NCBI GenBank assembly: GCA_963716445.1
Contig: OY970313.1
Coordinates: forward strand, 2,536,125-2,600,124
Reading direction: 5' to 3'
Source: JAAYBF01 sp963716445
Lineage (GTDB): Bacteria > Actinomycetota > Thermoleophilia > Solirubrobacterales > Thermoleophilaceae
DNA: 64,000 nucleotides
The position numbers were made by a program, and so were the translations under genes. The notes beneath the pieces are model-generated. The model was given only the letters and a program-made list of their open reading frames with translations, made no database searches and was not told the DNA's origin. This document shows, piece after piece, positions 23,290-31,817 of the stretch (positions within the stretch are counted from its first letter, which is position 1; each line of letters opens with the position of its first letter).

Positions 23290-26200
23290 TTGGCCCTCCT
23301 CAAGCTCACGATGGCTTTCTCGCTCTCGCCACCGAAGCGGACTTCCAAGCCCAGCCGCAACCGGCCACGACGCGCCAGCGCCCGCCGCGCCGAGCGCTTC
23401 AACGCAAGCGTCACCGTCACCGACCCAGCCCCACGGGCGTTCGTCGACGCCGACCCGACCAGCCGCCGACCATGAAGCGCACGCACCAGCACCCGGCCCG
23501 GCCCGTTGACCCTTACCCGCAGCGCGATCCGGCCGCGACGCGCCAACAGCCGCCGCTGACCGGCGGTGATCCGCGCCACCGTAAACGGCCGCACGTAATC
23601 GCCCCCACCGCCTTGAGCGTCGCTACCCGGGCCAGACGCCGGCGGAGCAGAGCTCGGCGCCGGCCTGCACCCCTCACCAACACACGGCACCTCGACAGGG
23701 TTCTGCGACGCGAACCCGCCACCAACACGGGCGTCATAGACATCGAACAGCCGATCGCGGTCCTGGCCGACAAGCCGGTCGCGCGTCGCGAAGAACACAT
23801 CGTCGCCGCTCTCGCTCGCGCCGGCGAAGTCGCTCGGCGCGGCGGCATCGCCAGCCGAGAGCAGCCGCAACCGGCCAGCCTCCCACTCATACACATCATG
23901 CTGGCCGTCGGTGTCCTGTGACACGAGCGCGTCGGCGCTGTTGAAGAACACTCGCCGGCCGTCCACAGACAGCGCCCGCGAGAGATCGTCCCCGACACGA
24001 GCCTCATACGTCTGTGGCACCGCCGAGTCGGCTTGAGCGGGCGAACCGTTCGGGCGACACGACACACAGCTCAACAAGCCCTCACCGTCGTTGGCGTCCG
24101 CCTCGTAGATGAACACCTCCGCGAACCCCTGGCTGCGATAGCCAGTCAGGCTCTCCTCGGAATGAAACACCAAAGTGCGCCCGTCCCGCGTCACGCGAAG
24201 CGGCCTGTGGTCGCTATCGAGCAGCAGGCTGTACAGACCCCCACCAGAGCTAGAAGAAAGCGACTCCTCCGACAGTGTCGCAATGAACCGGGTGTCGCCA
24301 TTGGGCGTGCCGTCGTCGTGCCACACATAGAGGTTCGGCTCACCCGCGGTCCCCTCACCAGCGACGAGCTGGCCGCGCGCTATGTAATAGACCGTGTCGC
24401 CGCTGTCAGAGCCACCGAGCACGCCAACCACGCGCGCGCCGTCTGTATCGCCGGTCTCTGCCGAGACGTCGACCAGCGTGTCGGTCGAGCTCTCGTAGCG
24501 ATACAGATCCTTGCCGGCGCGCGACGGGCCGGTGTTCGCATCGTCGGTCAGCTCTTGCGAGCTGGTGAAGAACACCCGGTCACCGTCAGTGGACGCCGTC
24601 TGGAACTCCTTCGCCTTCACGCCAAGCGGATCCGGGGTCGTGCGCTTCGAAGGCGAAGCAAGCACCGTGTCGGCCCCACCGCTGCGCCGATAGATCTCCA
24701 TCTCATCCGATCCCGTCGGCGTGGAGAAGAAGACATGCGCCCCGTCCGCGCTGACCGCACGCCGGTGCAACGACTCCGAGCCGATCGCCGCCGGCGACGC
24801 GAACGGCGTGCCGGCCGGATCGATCGCCACAGGCCGCGTCAGACCATCCACCCACTCATGCAGCCCACCATCGGGCATCCGAAAGAACACATGGCGAAGA
24901 TCCGCAGACGCCCCCTGATACAGGCTCTGGAGCGCGCCGCCCGTGACCGGATCGTCGATCCCGACGATCTGCTCGAGGGAATCGGCCGCGGGCTCCCTCA
25001 AATACAGCGAACTGTCGGCCGCACCCTCAAACAGCGGCTGAAACGCACTAACCACATACCGTGACAAATCAGGCGTAGCCGCCCACGAATGCGGGTTGGA
25101 GCCATCGATCTTCCCAAGCGGACGCCCGAGCAACAACTCACTCGACCACCCACTGCCACCACGCACCGCCCTGTACTGCTGCAGCAGCGCGCCTGCACTC
25201 GAGGCACCATGCTCAGCGTCCGCCAAGGCATCGGCCACCTGAAACATCGCCACATCCCCACCAGAGGACACCGGCAACGCCGGACGGCCGACGCCGGCAA
25301 CGGTCCCAAGAATTCTGGAACCGGTATCCGAAGGCGACGCATCGGTGCTCTTGACCACCGGGGTGATCTGCTCATAGCCCCTACCCGCGAAGCCCCCAAA
25401 CGCCGGGCGGGTCTTAAACGTCCGATCGTCTCCGACCGTCACGCCCTGCGAGCTCTCAGCCACCAGCCGATAGTGATATGTCGTGTCAGGCTCGAGCCCC
25501 ACGATCTCCTCGAGCACACCCTTCTCCGCTCCGCCTGAGCCCGCGCTGGCATCCGACAAAGGCGCCTGATGCTCGTAGTCGGTGCTCTGACCCCACTCGA
25601 AGCGATAGCTCGTCGCAGACCCCTTCGGGTTCACGCGCCCCGAGAGCCACGCCGAGGTGTCGGTGTAGCTGTGCACCGTGGTGGTCGTCGCCGTCGGCGG
25701 CAGCGCGTCTGTGAGGAACGTCGCCTCCGGTGAGTTGACGACGACCTCGGTGTGCGGGCCGGTCAGCTTCGTCGCGACTATCCGCACGCGATAGACCGTG
25801 TTTGCGTCGAGGCCCTCGAGCGTCGCGGACACCGACTGCGGTGAGGAGCCGACGAGCTGTCGGTCCGCGAAGAACTTGGCGTTGCTGAAGCCGTTGTCGT
25901 TGTCGGTGAGCTTCCAGTCGATTCCGTTCTTGGAGTACTCGAAGCGGTAGTAGCTCGGCCCGTTGGGATCGACTGTGCCCGTGAGGACCGCGCTTTCGTC
26001 ATCGACAGTCAGCGGCGCACCAGCGACGGGACTCGGAGCGGCATCGCCGTCGCCGTCGAGAACGAAAACGCCATAGAAGTGGATCACGTTTCCGATGCCG
26101 TCTGGGGAGCGGAAGAAGGCTGACGGTACGTAGAGCTTGCCGCGCGTCCCGTCGGCTCCCAAGCCGAACACCGAAGGGGAGTTACCGAAGGGGTCTGGCA

Positions 26201-27350
26201 GCCCGAGCCCGTCGCCGACGGCGTGGGTGTCTACGACCGACAGGGTGGTGGTGTCGAGCTCCTCGACGACGGTCTCGCCGGAGTCGGGGTCGCGCAGGAC
26301 CAGGAGGTTGTCGGTGGCCGGGTCGATCTCGATGCCCTGGGTGGCGCCTGACAACAGCGGCGGCGCGCCGATCGGCGCGAGGAACGCGTCGGTGGTCGTG
26401 TCGTAGCGCTGGACGCGGCCCGAGTCGGTGGAGTCGGTCGCATAGACGACGCCGCTCGAGTCGACCGCTATCCGCGCCGGCTCGTCGAAGCCGAACTCGC
26501 CCGCGTCCGCTGTCTCGTCTGCGAACGCGGACCCGAACGCCGACACGAAGTCCCCGTCGCCCTGAAACTCCTGGACCCTTTGGTTGGCCGGGTCGGCGAC
26601 ATACACGTTCCCGCTCGTCGGATCGACAGCGATCGACGCGACCGCGCCGGTCGCGCCCAGCTGGCCGTTGCCGCCGCCCGCTATGCCCTGCTGGCAGCCT
26701 GAGGTGCAGACCTCGAACGCCTCAGCGCCCGTAGCGACACCCCAACCCCACGCCCTCACGAAGCCGCCGTCGGCGTCGAACTCCTGCACACGCATGTTGT
26801 CCGTGTCGCGCACATACACATGCCCCTGCTGCGGATGCCCGGCAACCTGATTGACCGCAACCCCCGTCGGCCTGACGAACTCGCCGGCGCCGGCGCCGTC
26901 TGGACCCACCAGCCGGAAACTGCTCGTGCAGTCAGCCGCGACCACACAAACCTCGCCCCCCACGCCCGTATCGCCAGGCGCCCCATCAGCGACCGCGTCC
27001 TTGCCCCACAACAACTCAAAGCCCCCATCGGAATCAAGCCGCTGCACCCTCCCGCGCTGCGCGACATACACATCCCCGGACGCCTCAACCACCGCAACGT
27101 CGTATGCCGCAGTGAACCGGTCCGTCTGACTCGACCCCGCCCCACCCAAAAACCCATCGACCGTCTTTCCCGCAAACGCAGCCGGCGCGGCCAACCCCAG
27201 CACCCCACTCATCAGCAGCCCAGCGAACACGGCAGTGCCGGCGTTGGCCGCGGACGCACCACCCCCTCTCAACAGACGAGCGAAGAGGGCGAACGGACCA
27301 AAGTCCTGCACAGCGGCAGCTCGGCGGGACGCGATCCATTGGCTTCTCAT
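23286..27350 (-). CDS. Giant secreted protein B with NHL-like, fibronectin-like and PD40-like repeats
   Basis: This 1354-residue exported protein has no assignable function. A signal or anchor segment lies near residues 40-60. NHL/beta-propeller-like repeats follow (about 80-370; for example IAVDPTSGNVYVADPANQRVQEF), then two fibronectin-III-like modules (each ending TYHYRLVAE- or VYRVRIVAT-like strands; the second runs into VGDDRTFKTRP). A long run of PD40/TolB-like blades comes next (SADGAHVFFSTPTG, TDGDRVFFTSS, SVDGRRVFFNSAD, DVFFATRD), then a basic beta-rich C-terminus. The ATG at 27350 was chosen because GGAG precedes it and the inferred promoter would exclude longer starts. It is coupled to protein A. 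Confidence 0.85.
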   Translation of the reverse strand: MRSQWIASRRAAAVQDFGPFALFARLLRGGGASAANAGTAVFAGLLMSGVLGLAAPAAFAGKTVDGFLGGAGSSQTDRFTAAYDVAVVEASGDVYVAQRGRVQRLDSDGGFELLWGKDAVADGAPGDTGVGGEVCVVAADCTSSFRLVGPDGAGAGEFVRPTGVAVNQVAGHPQQGHVYVRDTDNMRVQEFDADGGFVRAWGWGVATGAEAFEVCTSGCQQGIAGGGNGQLGATGAVASIAVDPTSGNVYVADPANQRVQEFQGDGDFVSAFGSAFADETADAGEFGFDEPARIAVDSSGVVYATDSTDSGRVQRYDTTTDAFLAPIGAPPLLSGATQGIEIDPATDNLLVLRDPDSGETVVEELDTTTLSVVDTHAVGDGLGLPDPFGNSPSVFGLGADGTRGKLYVPSAFFRSPDGIGNVIHFYGVFVLDGDGDAAPSPVAGAPLTVDDESAVLTGTVDPNGPSYYRFEYSKNGIDWKLTDNDNGFSNAKFFADRQLVGSSPQSVSATLEGLDANTVYRVRIVATKLTGPHTEVVVNSPEATFLTDALPPTATTTTVHSYTDTSAWLSGRVNPKGSATSYRFEWGQSTDYEHQAPLSDASAGSGGAEKGVLEEIVGLEPDTTYHYRLVAESSQGVTVGDDRTFKTRPAFGGFAGRGYEQITPVVKSTDASPSDTGSRILGTVAGVGRPALPVSSGGDVAMFQVADALADAEHGASSAGALLQQYRAVRGGSGWSSELLLGRPLGKIDGSNPHSWAATPDLSRYVVSAFQPLFEGAADSSLYLREPAADSLEQIVGIDDPVTGGALQSLYQGASADLRHVFFRMPDGGLHEWVDGLTRPVAIDPAGTPFASPAAIGSESLHRRAVSADGAHVFFSTPTGSDEMEIYRRSGGADTVLASPSKRTTPDPLGVKAKEFQTASTDGDRVFFTSSQELTDDANTGPSRAGKDLYRYESSTDTLVDVSAETGDTDGARVVGVLGGSDSGDTVYYIARGQLVAGEGTAGEPNLYVWHDDGTPNGDTRFIATLSEESLSSSSGGGLYSLLLDSDHRPLRVTRDGRTLVFHSEESLTGYRSQGFAEVFIYEADANDGEGLLSCVSCRPNGSPAQADSAVPQTYEARVGDDLSRALSVDGRRVFFNSADALVSQDTDGQHDVYEWEAGRLRLLSAGDAAAPSDFAGASESGDDVFFATRDRLVGQDRDRLFDVYDARVGGGFASQNPVEVPCVGEGCRPAPSSAPPASGPGSDAQGGGGDYVRPFTVARITAGQRRLLARRGRIALRVRVNGPGRVLVRALHGRRLVGSASTNARGAGSVTVTLALKRSARRALARRGRLRLGLEVRFGGESEKAIVSLRRAK

Positions 27351-27456
27351 TCGACTCCGTTCCTCTCCCTCGTCAATCACGAAGGGGCGTTTGCTTTGGT
27401 GGCTGAGCACTGGGTCCACGATCAGACAGAAACAATGCAATTCCTGATCTAGGCCA

Positions 27457-27485
27457 ACCGTAGAACGCTGTGTCTGGGATGTCAA
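27457..27485 (-). promoter_or_regulatory. Sigma-70-type promoter of the giant secreted-protein operon
   Basis: On the minus strand a perfect TTGACA (27485-27480) and TACGGT (27462-27457) are separated by exactly 17 bases. A start near 27450 would give a 100-base leader before the ATG at 27350. It is the best -35/-10 pair in the window. Confidence 0.7.
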
Positions 27486-27651
27486 CCCAGAACCGCCGCC
27501 GCGACGGGCAAGGGTCTAACATGGCCTCGAAAGGGCATCAGCGGCCGCTTTGCGGCTTCGGGTAGCGCGCGTTGAGCCGAAGTCAGAAGAGGCTCATCAG
27601 CCACTAGCAGACCGACTATAGCCCGCGGTGTCTACGACTCCTCGCCCGTGC

Positions 27652-28389
27652 TTACGGGCCGGTCCGAAGGCGCTCGTGCCCGTACGGGCACATCCGCAGC
27701 AGCGGACATTCCGAGCAACGCGGCGCGCGGGCGACGCAGATTCGACGTCCATGGCGGATCAGCGCGACATGAGCCTCGAGCGGATCCCCCCGAGCGCTGA
27801 GTCTCAGCATCTCGTCGTGGCATTCCTCGAGCGAGGCCCCGGGACGGAACAGGCCAAGTCGCATGCCGACGCGGTGGACGTGGGTGTCGACCGGAACGTC
27901 GTGACGGCCATAGGAGAAGAGCAGCACGCAGGCCGCCGTCTTGCGTCCGACGCCGGGCAGCGCACAGAGGTAGTCACGAGCTTGATGGAGCGGGACGCTC
28001 GCGAGCCAGGACAGGTCCATCGGCGATCCGCCTGCGCGTTTCGAGACGGAGGCCCCGGGCGGCGGCTCGAACTCTGAGATCGCCGCGAGGATGCGCTGGA
28101 TACGCGGCGCCTTGGTCACCGCCAAGCCGCCAGGACGGATCGCCTCCTCGATCTCATCGACGGGCGCGTCACGGACCGCCTCCCAGGTCGGGAAGCGCTC
28201 GCGCAGCCGCTCGTAGGCGACGTCGCGGTTGCGATCGTTGGTGTTCTGCGAGAGGACCGTGAGGACGAGCTCGTCGATCGGCGCGCCGTGGAGCCGCGTC
28301 GACGGCCGGCCGTACTCCGAGCGCAGGCGCGCGAGGATCGCCCGCAGGCGCCGCGGGGAGGGCGGCTTCCAGTCGGCCCGGGTCGCCAT
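27652..28389 (-). CDS. Endonuclease III-like DNA glycosylase/AP lyase
   Basis: This 245-residue protein belongs to the HhH-GPD base-excision family. It shows LTVLSQNTNDRNRD, the helix-hairpin-helix with catalytic Lys in LPGVGRKTAACVL, the catalytic Asp in VPVDTHVHRVGMRLGL, and a C-terminal [4Fe-4S] loop with spacing C-x6-C-x2-C-x5-C. These residues match bifunctional endonuclease III acting on oxidised pyrimidines. It is somewhat longer than E. coli Nth because of an insert with GASVSKRAGGSP. The ATG at 28389 was chosen because a TAGGCT box lies seven bases upstream and the residues before it are not conserved-looking. Confidence 0.88.
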   Translation of the reverse strand: MATRADWKPPSPRRLRAILARLRSEYGRPSTRLHGAPIDELVLTVLSQNTNDRNRDVAYERLRERFPTWEAVRDAPVDEIEEAIRPGGLAVTKAPRIQRILAAISEFEPPPGASVSKRAGGSPMDLSWLASVPLHQARDYLCALPGVGRKTAACVLLFSYGRHDVPVDTHVHRVGMRLGLFRPGASLEECHDEMLRLSARGDPLEAHVALIRHGRRICVARAPRCSECPLLRMCPYGHERLRTGP

Positions 28390-28396
28390 CGCGCCA

Positions 28397-28402
28397 AGCC
28401 TA
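28397..28402 (-). promoter_or_regulatory. Putative -10 box of the endonuclease III-like gene (leaderless)
   Basis: TAGGCT on the minus strand ends seven bases before the ATG at 28389. No ribosome binding site is seen in between. Confidence 0.5.
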
Positions 28403-28442
28403 CGTTCCCGCCCGCGCCGTTCCGTGGGCGGGGACCTCGCGC

Positions 28443-29288
28443 GTGCCTGATATGAACCGCGCCATGGCAGCCGCCGTCGAGCAGCGGGGCAGCATCGACG
28501 GGATCGAGACGCGCTGGCTCGAGGCGCCGACGGAGGGCTCGCGCCCACCGGTGCTCTATGTCCACGGCGTGCCGACTGGGGGCTGGCTGTGGCGCGACTT
28601 CCTCGCGCGAACCGGCGGCTACGCGCCCGACCTCCCTGGCTTCGGCGACTCGGGCAAGCTGGCGAGCTTCAACTACTCGATCGATGGCTACGGGCGCTGG
28701 CTGCGCGCCTTCGCCGACCAGCGCGGGCTCGAGCGCTTCTCGCTGGTCGTCCACGACTGGGGCGGAGTCGGGCTGGCGCTCGCTCAGGCGGCGCCGGAGC
28801 GGATCGAGCGGCTGGCGATCCTCAGCGCCGTGCCACTGCTGCCCGGCTACCGCTGGCACTGGGTCGCGCGACAGTGGCGGCGACCGCTGATCGGCGAGCT
28901 CTCGATGGGCTTCACGTTCAAGGCGACGATGCGCGCGGGGCTGAACCGCTCGAACCGCGAGCCGCTGCCGAGTGAGTTCGTCGACGCCGTCTGGAAGCAC
29001 TACGACCACGGCACGCAGCGGGCTATCCTCAAGCTCTATCGCTCCGCGCCGCCGGACGTCCTGGCGGCGGCGGGCCGCGACCTGGGGTCGATCACGGCTC
29101 CGGCGCTCGTTGCCTACGGCGGGCGCGACCCCTACCTGCCCGCTGCCTTCGCGCAGCGCTATGCCGATGCGCTGGGCGGCGAGACGACCGTCGAGATCCT
29201 CGACGACGCCGGTCACTGGACCTGGTTCGACGAGCCGTCGCTGATCGACCGAATCGTCGCGTTCGTGACGCGCGCCGCCGCCGCGTAA
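28443..29288 (+). CDS. Alpha/beta hydrolase, haloalkane dehalogenase/epoxide hydrolase type
   Basis: This 281-residue cytoplasmic enzyme has an Asp nucleophile (Asp105 in VVHDWGGVG) instead of Ser. This places it with haloalkane dehalogenases or epoxide hydrolases. The Trp after the nucleophile is also a halide-binding residue in dehalogenases. HGVPTGGWLWRDFL forms the oxyanion loop, GGRDPYLP carries the acid, and DDAGHWTWFDEP has the catalytic His. The start may be GTG 28443, ATG 28452 or ATG 28464; the last is preceded by TGATAT ten bases upstream. The substrate cannot be told from sequence. Confidence 0.82.
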   Translation: MPDMNRAMAAAVEQRGSIDGIETRWLEAPTEGSRPPVLYVHGVPTGGWLWRDFLARTGGYAPDLPGFGDSGKLASFNYSIDGYGRWLRAFADQRGLERFSLVVHDWGGVGLALAQAAPERIERLAILSAVPLLPGYRWHWVARQWRRPLIGELSMGFTFKATMRAGLNRSNREPLPSEFVDAVWKHYDHGTQRAILKLYRSAPPDVLAAAGRDLGSITAPALVAYGGRDPYLPAAFAQRYADALGGETTVEILDDAGHWTWFDEPSLIDRIVAFVTRAAAA

Positions 29289-29373
29289 CGCGAGCGTCAC
29301 GGCGAGCTTGAAGTCACGCCTGGGCGCCGGGCAGGCGCTCGGCATGCCGCTACGGTCGCCGAATGCCTACTAC

Positions 29374-29403
29374 TTGCGAAGCCGTCCGGCCCTTGAGTAA
29401 GAT
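29374..29403 (+). promoter_or_regulatory. Promoter of the vapBC-like pair (leaderless)
   Basis: TTGCGA (29374-29379) and TAAGAT (29398-29403) are separated by 18 bases. The -10 ends seven bases before the ATG at 29411, so the transcript probably starts at or next to the ATG. Confidence 0.6.
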
Positions 29404-29410
29404 TGCCCAT

Positions 29411-29659
29411 ATGAGAGAGCGTGTGACGATCTCGGTGGACAGTGAGGCGCTTGCGGCGGCTCGCCAAGAGGTGGAGGCGGGCGAGGCCCCCAACCTCTCG
29501 GCAGCCATCGAGGGCGCCCTTCGCGATCGCGCGAAGAGCCGGGCGCTCGATCGCCTGCTCGACGACTTCGCCGCGCATCACCCGGACCAGCCGCTCACCG
29601 ACGCGGAGCGGGCCTGGGCGCGCAACGCGCTCGGTGGGCAGGGAGCGCCGACGACGTGA
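29411..29659 (+). CDS. Antitoxin of a VapBC-like pair
   Basis: This 82-residue protein starts MRERVTISVDSEALAAARQEV, which looks like a ribbon-helix-helix DNA-binding N-terminus. A helical region (PNLSAAIEGALRDRAKSRALDRLLDDF) likely to bind the toxin follows. It lies directly upstream of a PIN-domain gene with a four-base GTGA overlap, the classic arrangement of a VapB antitoxin. The ATG at 29411 is preferred over an upstream in-frame ATG because the promoter leaves no room for a longer leader. The pair is expected to be autoregulated. Confidence 0.8.
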   Translation: MRERVTISVDSEALAAARQEVEAGEAPNLSAAIEGALRDRAKSRALDRLLDDFAAHHPDQPLTDAERAWARNALGGQGAPTT

Positions 29660-30036
29660 GCGTCCTCGTCTTCGATGCCGGCGCGCTGATCGGGATCGAG
29701 CGCCACGACCGTTCGCTATGGGCCATCCTCACCGAGGCGCGCGAGCGCGGGACCGACATGATCGTCCCCGCCAGCGTCCTCGCCGAGGCGTGGCGAGGCG
29801 GTCCACGCTCGGCGCCCATCGCCCGCCTGCTCGAGGCGAGCTCGATCGACACTCTCGACGAGCGTCGCGCGAAGGACGTCGGCGTTCGGCTCGGCGCGCG
29901 TCGCGGGAGCGACGTCCCAGATGCGCACGTGGTGTCGTGCGCGCTCGCGCGCCGGGCGGTCGTGGCGACATCGGACTCGGAAGACCTGGCCGCCCTCTGC
30001 GCGCCGGACGAATCGCTCGTACTCGTCGCCGTCTGA
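29656..30036 (+). CDS. PIN-domain toxin (VapC family)
   Basis: This 126-residue protein is a PIN-domain ribonuclease. The acidic active-site residues are visible as Asp7 in VFDAGALIGIE, Glu in VLAEAWRGG, Asp in SDVPDAHVVSCA, and Asp in ATSDSEDLAALC. VapC toxins cleave RNA (tRNA or rRNA) until neutralised by VapB. The GTG start overlaps the antitoxin stop (GTGA). No other mobile-element signature is nearby. Confidence 0.88.
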   Translation: MSVLVFDAGALIGIERHDRSLWAILTEARERGTDMIVPASVLAEAWRGGPRSAPIARLLEASSIDTLDERRAKDVGVRLGARRGSDVPDAHVVSCALARRAVVATSDSEDLAALCAPDESLVLVAV

Positions 30037-30076
30037 GGGGCCGCCCGGCTCTCGGCTGAGGCGCGAGTCAGCCCAC

Positions 30077-30082
30077 TACCCT
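30077..30082 (+). promoter_or_regulatory. Putative -10 box of the polytopic membrane protein gene (leaderless)
   Basis: TACCCT ends six bases before the GTG at 30089. It matches the TANNNT pattern of leaderless starts here. Confidence 0.5.
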
Positions 30083-30088
30083 GTCTCC

Positions 30089-31795
30089 GTGCCGCGCTCG
30101 GTCTACTCAGTCGCGGCGCCGCCGCGGCGCCGGCCGCCGGAGGCCGCGCCGCCAGCCTTTCCCGCCACGTCGGCCAGCGAGCGCTCGCGCTGGCGGCGAA
30201 TCGACTGGTGGCGGATCGCGCCGACGCTGATATCGGCCGCGCTGGCGGTCGTCTACTTGATCCTGAAGCCGCGCTCGCCCGATCTCGCCGCGCACATGTT
30301 CCGCTCAGAGCTGTTCGGCCGCGAGGGGTTCACGGTGTGGAACGGACAGTGGTACGGCGGTCATCACACACCCGCCTACTCGATCCTGTCGCCGCCGCTC
30401 GGCTGGCTGCTCGGCCCGCAGCTCATGGGCGCGCTGTCGGCCGTCACCGCGACGGCCTGCTTCACGGAGCTGATGCGGCGGGCCTACGGGTCGATCGCGG
30501 CACGGCTCGGGACGATCTGGTTCGGCGTCGGCTCGGCGACGCTGCTGTTCACCAACCGCCTGCCGTTCGCGCTGGGCGTCGCGTTCGGGACCGCGGCGGC
30601 GCTGGCGCTCCAGCGCCGGCGCCGGCTGCTCACGCCGCTGCTCGGAATCCTCAGCGCCATCTCCAGTCCGGTCGCCGGCCTCTTCCTCGCCATGGGCGGG
30701 ATCGCATACGCGCTGGCGCACAAGAGCGCCGCAGGGCAGCAACCGGACAAGGCGCGCCGCGACGGGCTCGTCCTCGCCGCCGCAGCGTTCCTGCCACCGG
30801 TGCTGCTGACGATCGCCTTCCCCGAGGGCGGCTACGCGCCGTTCCCGTTTTCGTCCTACGCGCCGATCCCGCTGTTCGCGCTCGCCTGCGTGATCCTGCT
30901 GCCGCGCGACCAGCGGACGTTGCGCTGGGCCGCCGCCCTCTACGGGATCGGCGCCACGCTGGCGCTCGTCATCCCGACCGCGATGGGCGGCAACGCCGTC
31001 CGCCTCGGCGCCCTCGTCGGCGGTCCAGTGCTCGCCTGCGCGCTCTACCCGCGACTCGGCCGCCGGCCGCTCGTCCCGATGATCGCCCTGCTCGGTGCGC
31101 TCGCCTTCTGGCAGTGGTCGCCGGCGGTGCGCGACATCTACAAGGCGATCGATGACCCGGTCGCCAAGGCCTCCTACTTCGATCCGCTGCGCGAGTACCT
31201 GCGCCTCCACGTCCCCGACCAGCGGCGGATCGAGATCCCTTTCACCTTCGGCCACTGGGAGGGCGCCGAGGTGGCGTCCGAGGCGCCGCTCGCGCGCGGC
31301 TGGCTGCGCCAGCTCGACACCGGCCGGCATCCGCTCTTCTACGGCGACGGCCTCAACCGGATCACCTATGCGAGCTGGCTGTCCGAGAACGCTGTCCGCT
31401 ACGTGGCGCTGCCCGACGCCAAGCCCGACTCGAGCTCCTACCGCGAGCGGGCGCTGATCGAGGGCGACCTGCCCTACCTGCGCCTGCGCAAGACCTTCGA
31501 CCACTGGCGGATCTACGAGGTCACGCTGCCGGCGCCTCTGGCGATCCCGGAGGGCGACGCGAACATCGCCGTCGAGCAGCTCGGCTCCGATCGCGTGCTG
31601 CTGCGGGTGCGGCGCCCGGGCGCCGCGCTGGTGCGCGTGCGCTGGACGCCGTACTGGCTGGCCAAGGGCGGCTGCGTCGAGCGCGCCGGCGAGTGGACGC
31701 GGGTGATCGCCGAGCAGCCGGGCTTCCTGCCGCTCGTAACCCGCTTCTCCCCCGAGCGGATCGTCCAGCGCGGCCGTCGCTGCAACGGCGTCTGA
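30089..31795 (+). CDS. Polytopic membrane protein, possible GT-C-like
   Basis: This 568-residue protein has a Pro/Arg-rich cytoplasmic N-terminus (about 55 residues) and about nine to ten hydrophobic segments up to residue 360. A soluble C-terminal domain of about 190 residues follows. The first extracytoplasmic loop contains SPDLAAHMFRSELF and WNGQWYGGHHTPAYS. An acidic residue followed by aromatic, His-rich motifs there is reminiscent of GT-C glycosyltransferases, but I would not assign a function. It lies 22 bases before the PAP2 gene and may start the inositol-lipid transcript. The GTG start is supported by a -10 box six bases upstream. Confidence 0.75.
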   Translation: MPRSVYSVAAPPRRRPPEAAPPAFPATSASERSRWRRIDWWRIAPTLISAALAVVYLILKPRSPDLAAHMFRSELFGREGFTVWNGQWYGGHHTPAYSILSPPLGWLLGPQLMGALSAVTATACFTELMRRAYGSIAARLGTIWFGVGSATLLFTNRLPFALGVAFGTAAALALQRRRRLLTPLLGILSAISSPVAGLFLAMGGIAYALAHKSAAGQQPDKARRDGLVLAAAAFLPPVLLTIAFPEGGYAPFPFSSYAPIPLFALACVILLPRDQRTLRWAAALYGIGATLALVIPTAMGGNAVRLGALVGGPVLACALYPRLGRRPLVPMIALLGALAFWQWSPAVRDIYKAIDDPVAKASYFDPLREYLRLHVPDQRRIEIPFTFGHWEGAEVASEAPLARGWLRQLDTGRHPLFYGDGLNRITYASWLSENAVRYVALPDAKPDSSSYRERALIEGDLPYLRLRKTFDHWRIYEVTLPAPLAIPEGDANIAVEQLGSDRVLLRVRRPGAALVRVRWTPYWLAKGGCVERAGEWTRVIAEQPGFLPLVTRFSPERIVQRGRRCNGV

Positions 31796-31801
31796 GCGCG
31801 G

Positions 31802-31807
31802 TACCCT
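31802..31807 (+). promoter_or_regulatory. Putative -10 box before the PAP2 gene
   Basis: TACCCT ends ten bases before the GTG at 31818. The spacing is slightly longer than at the other leaderless starts. Confidence 0.35.
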
Positions 31808-31817
31808 GCTCGGACCC

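Noticed and set aside
19981..27350. Sortase (LPXTG) anchoring of the giant secreted proteins
   Set aside because: Neither C-terminus has an LPXTG motif followed by a hydrophobic segment; both end in basic residues.
27351..27485. A longer N-terminus for giant protein B starting at 27485
   Set aside because: The extra residues do not look like a signal peptide, and the TTGACA-N17-TACGGT promoter would place the transcript start inside that extension.
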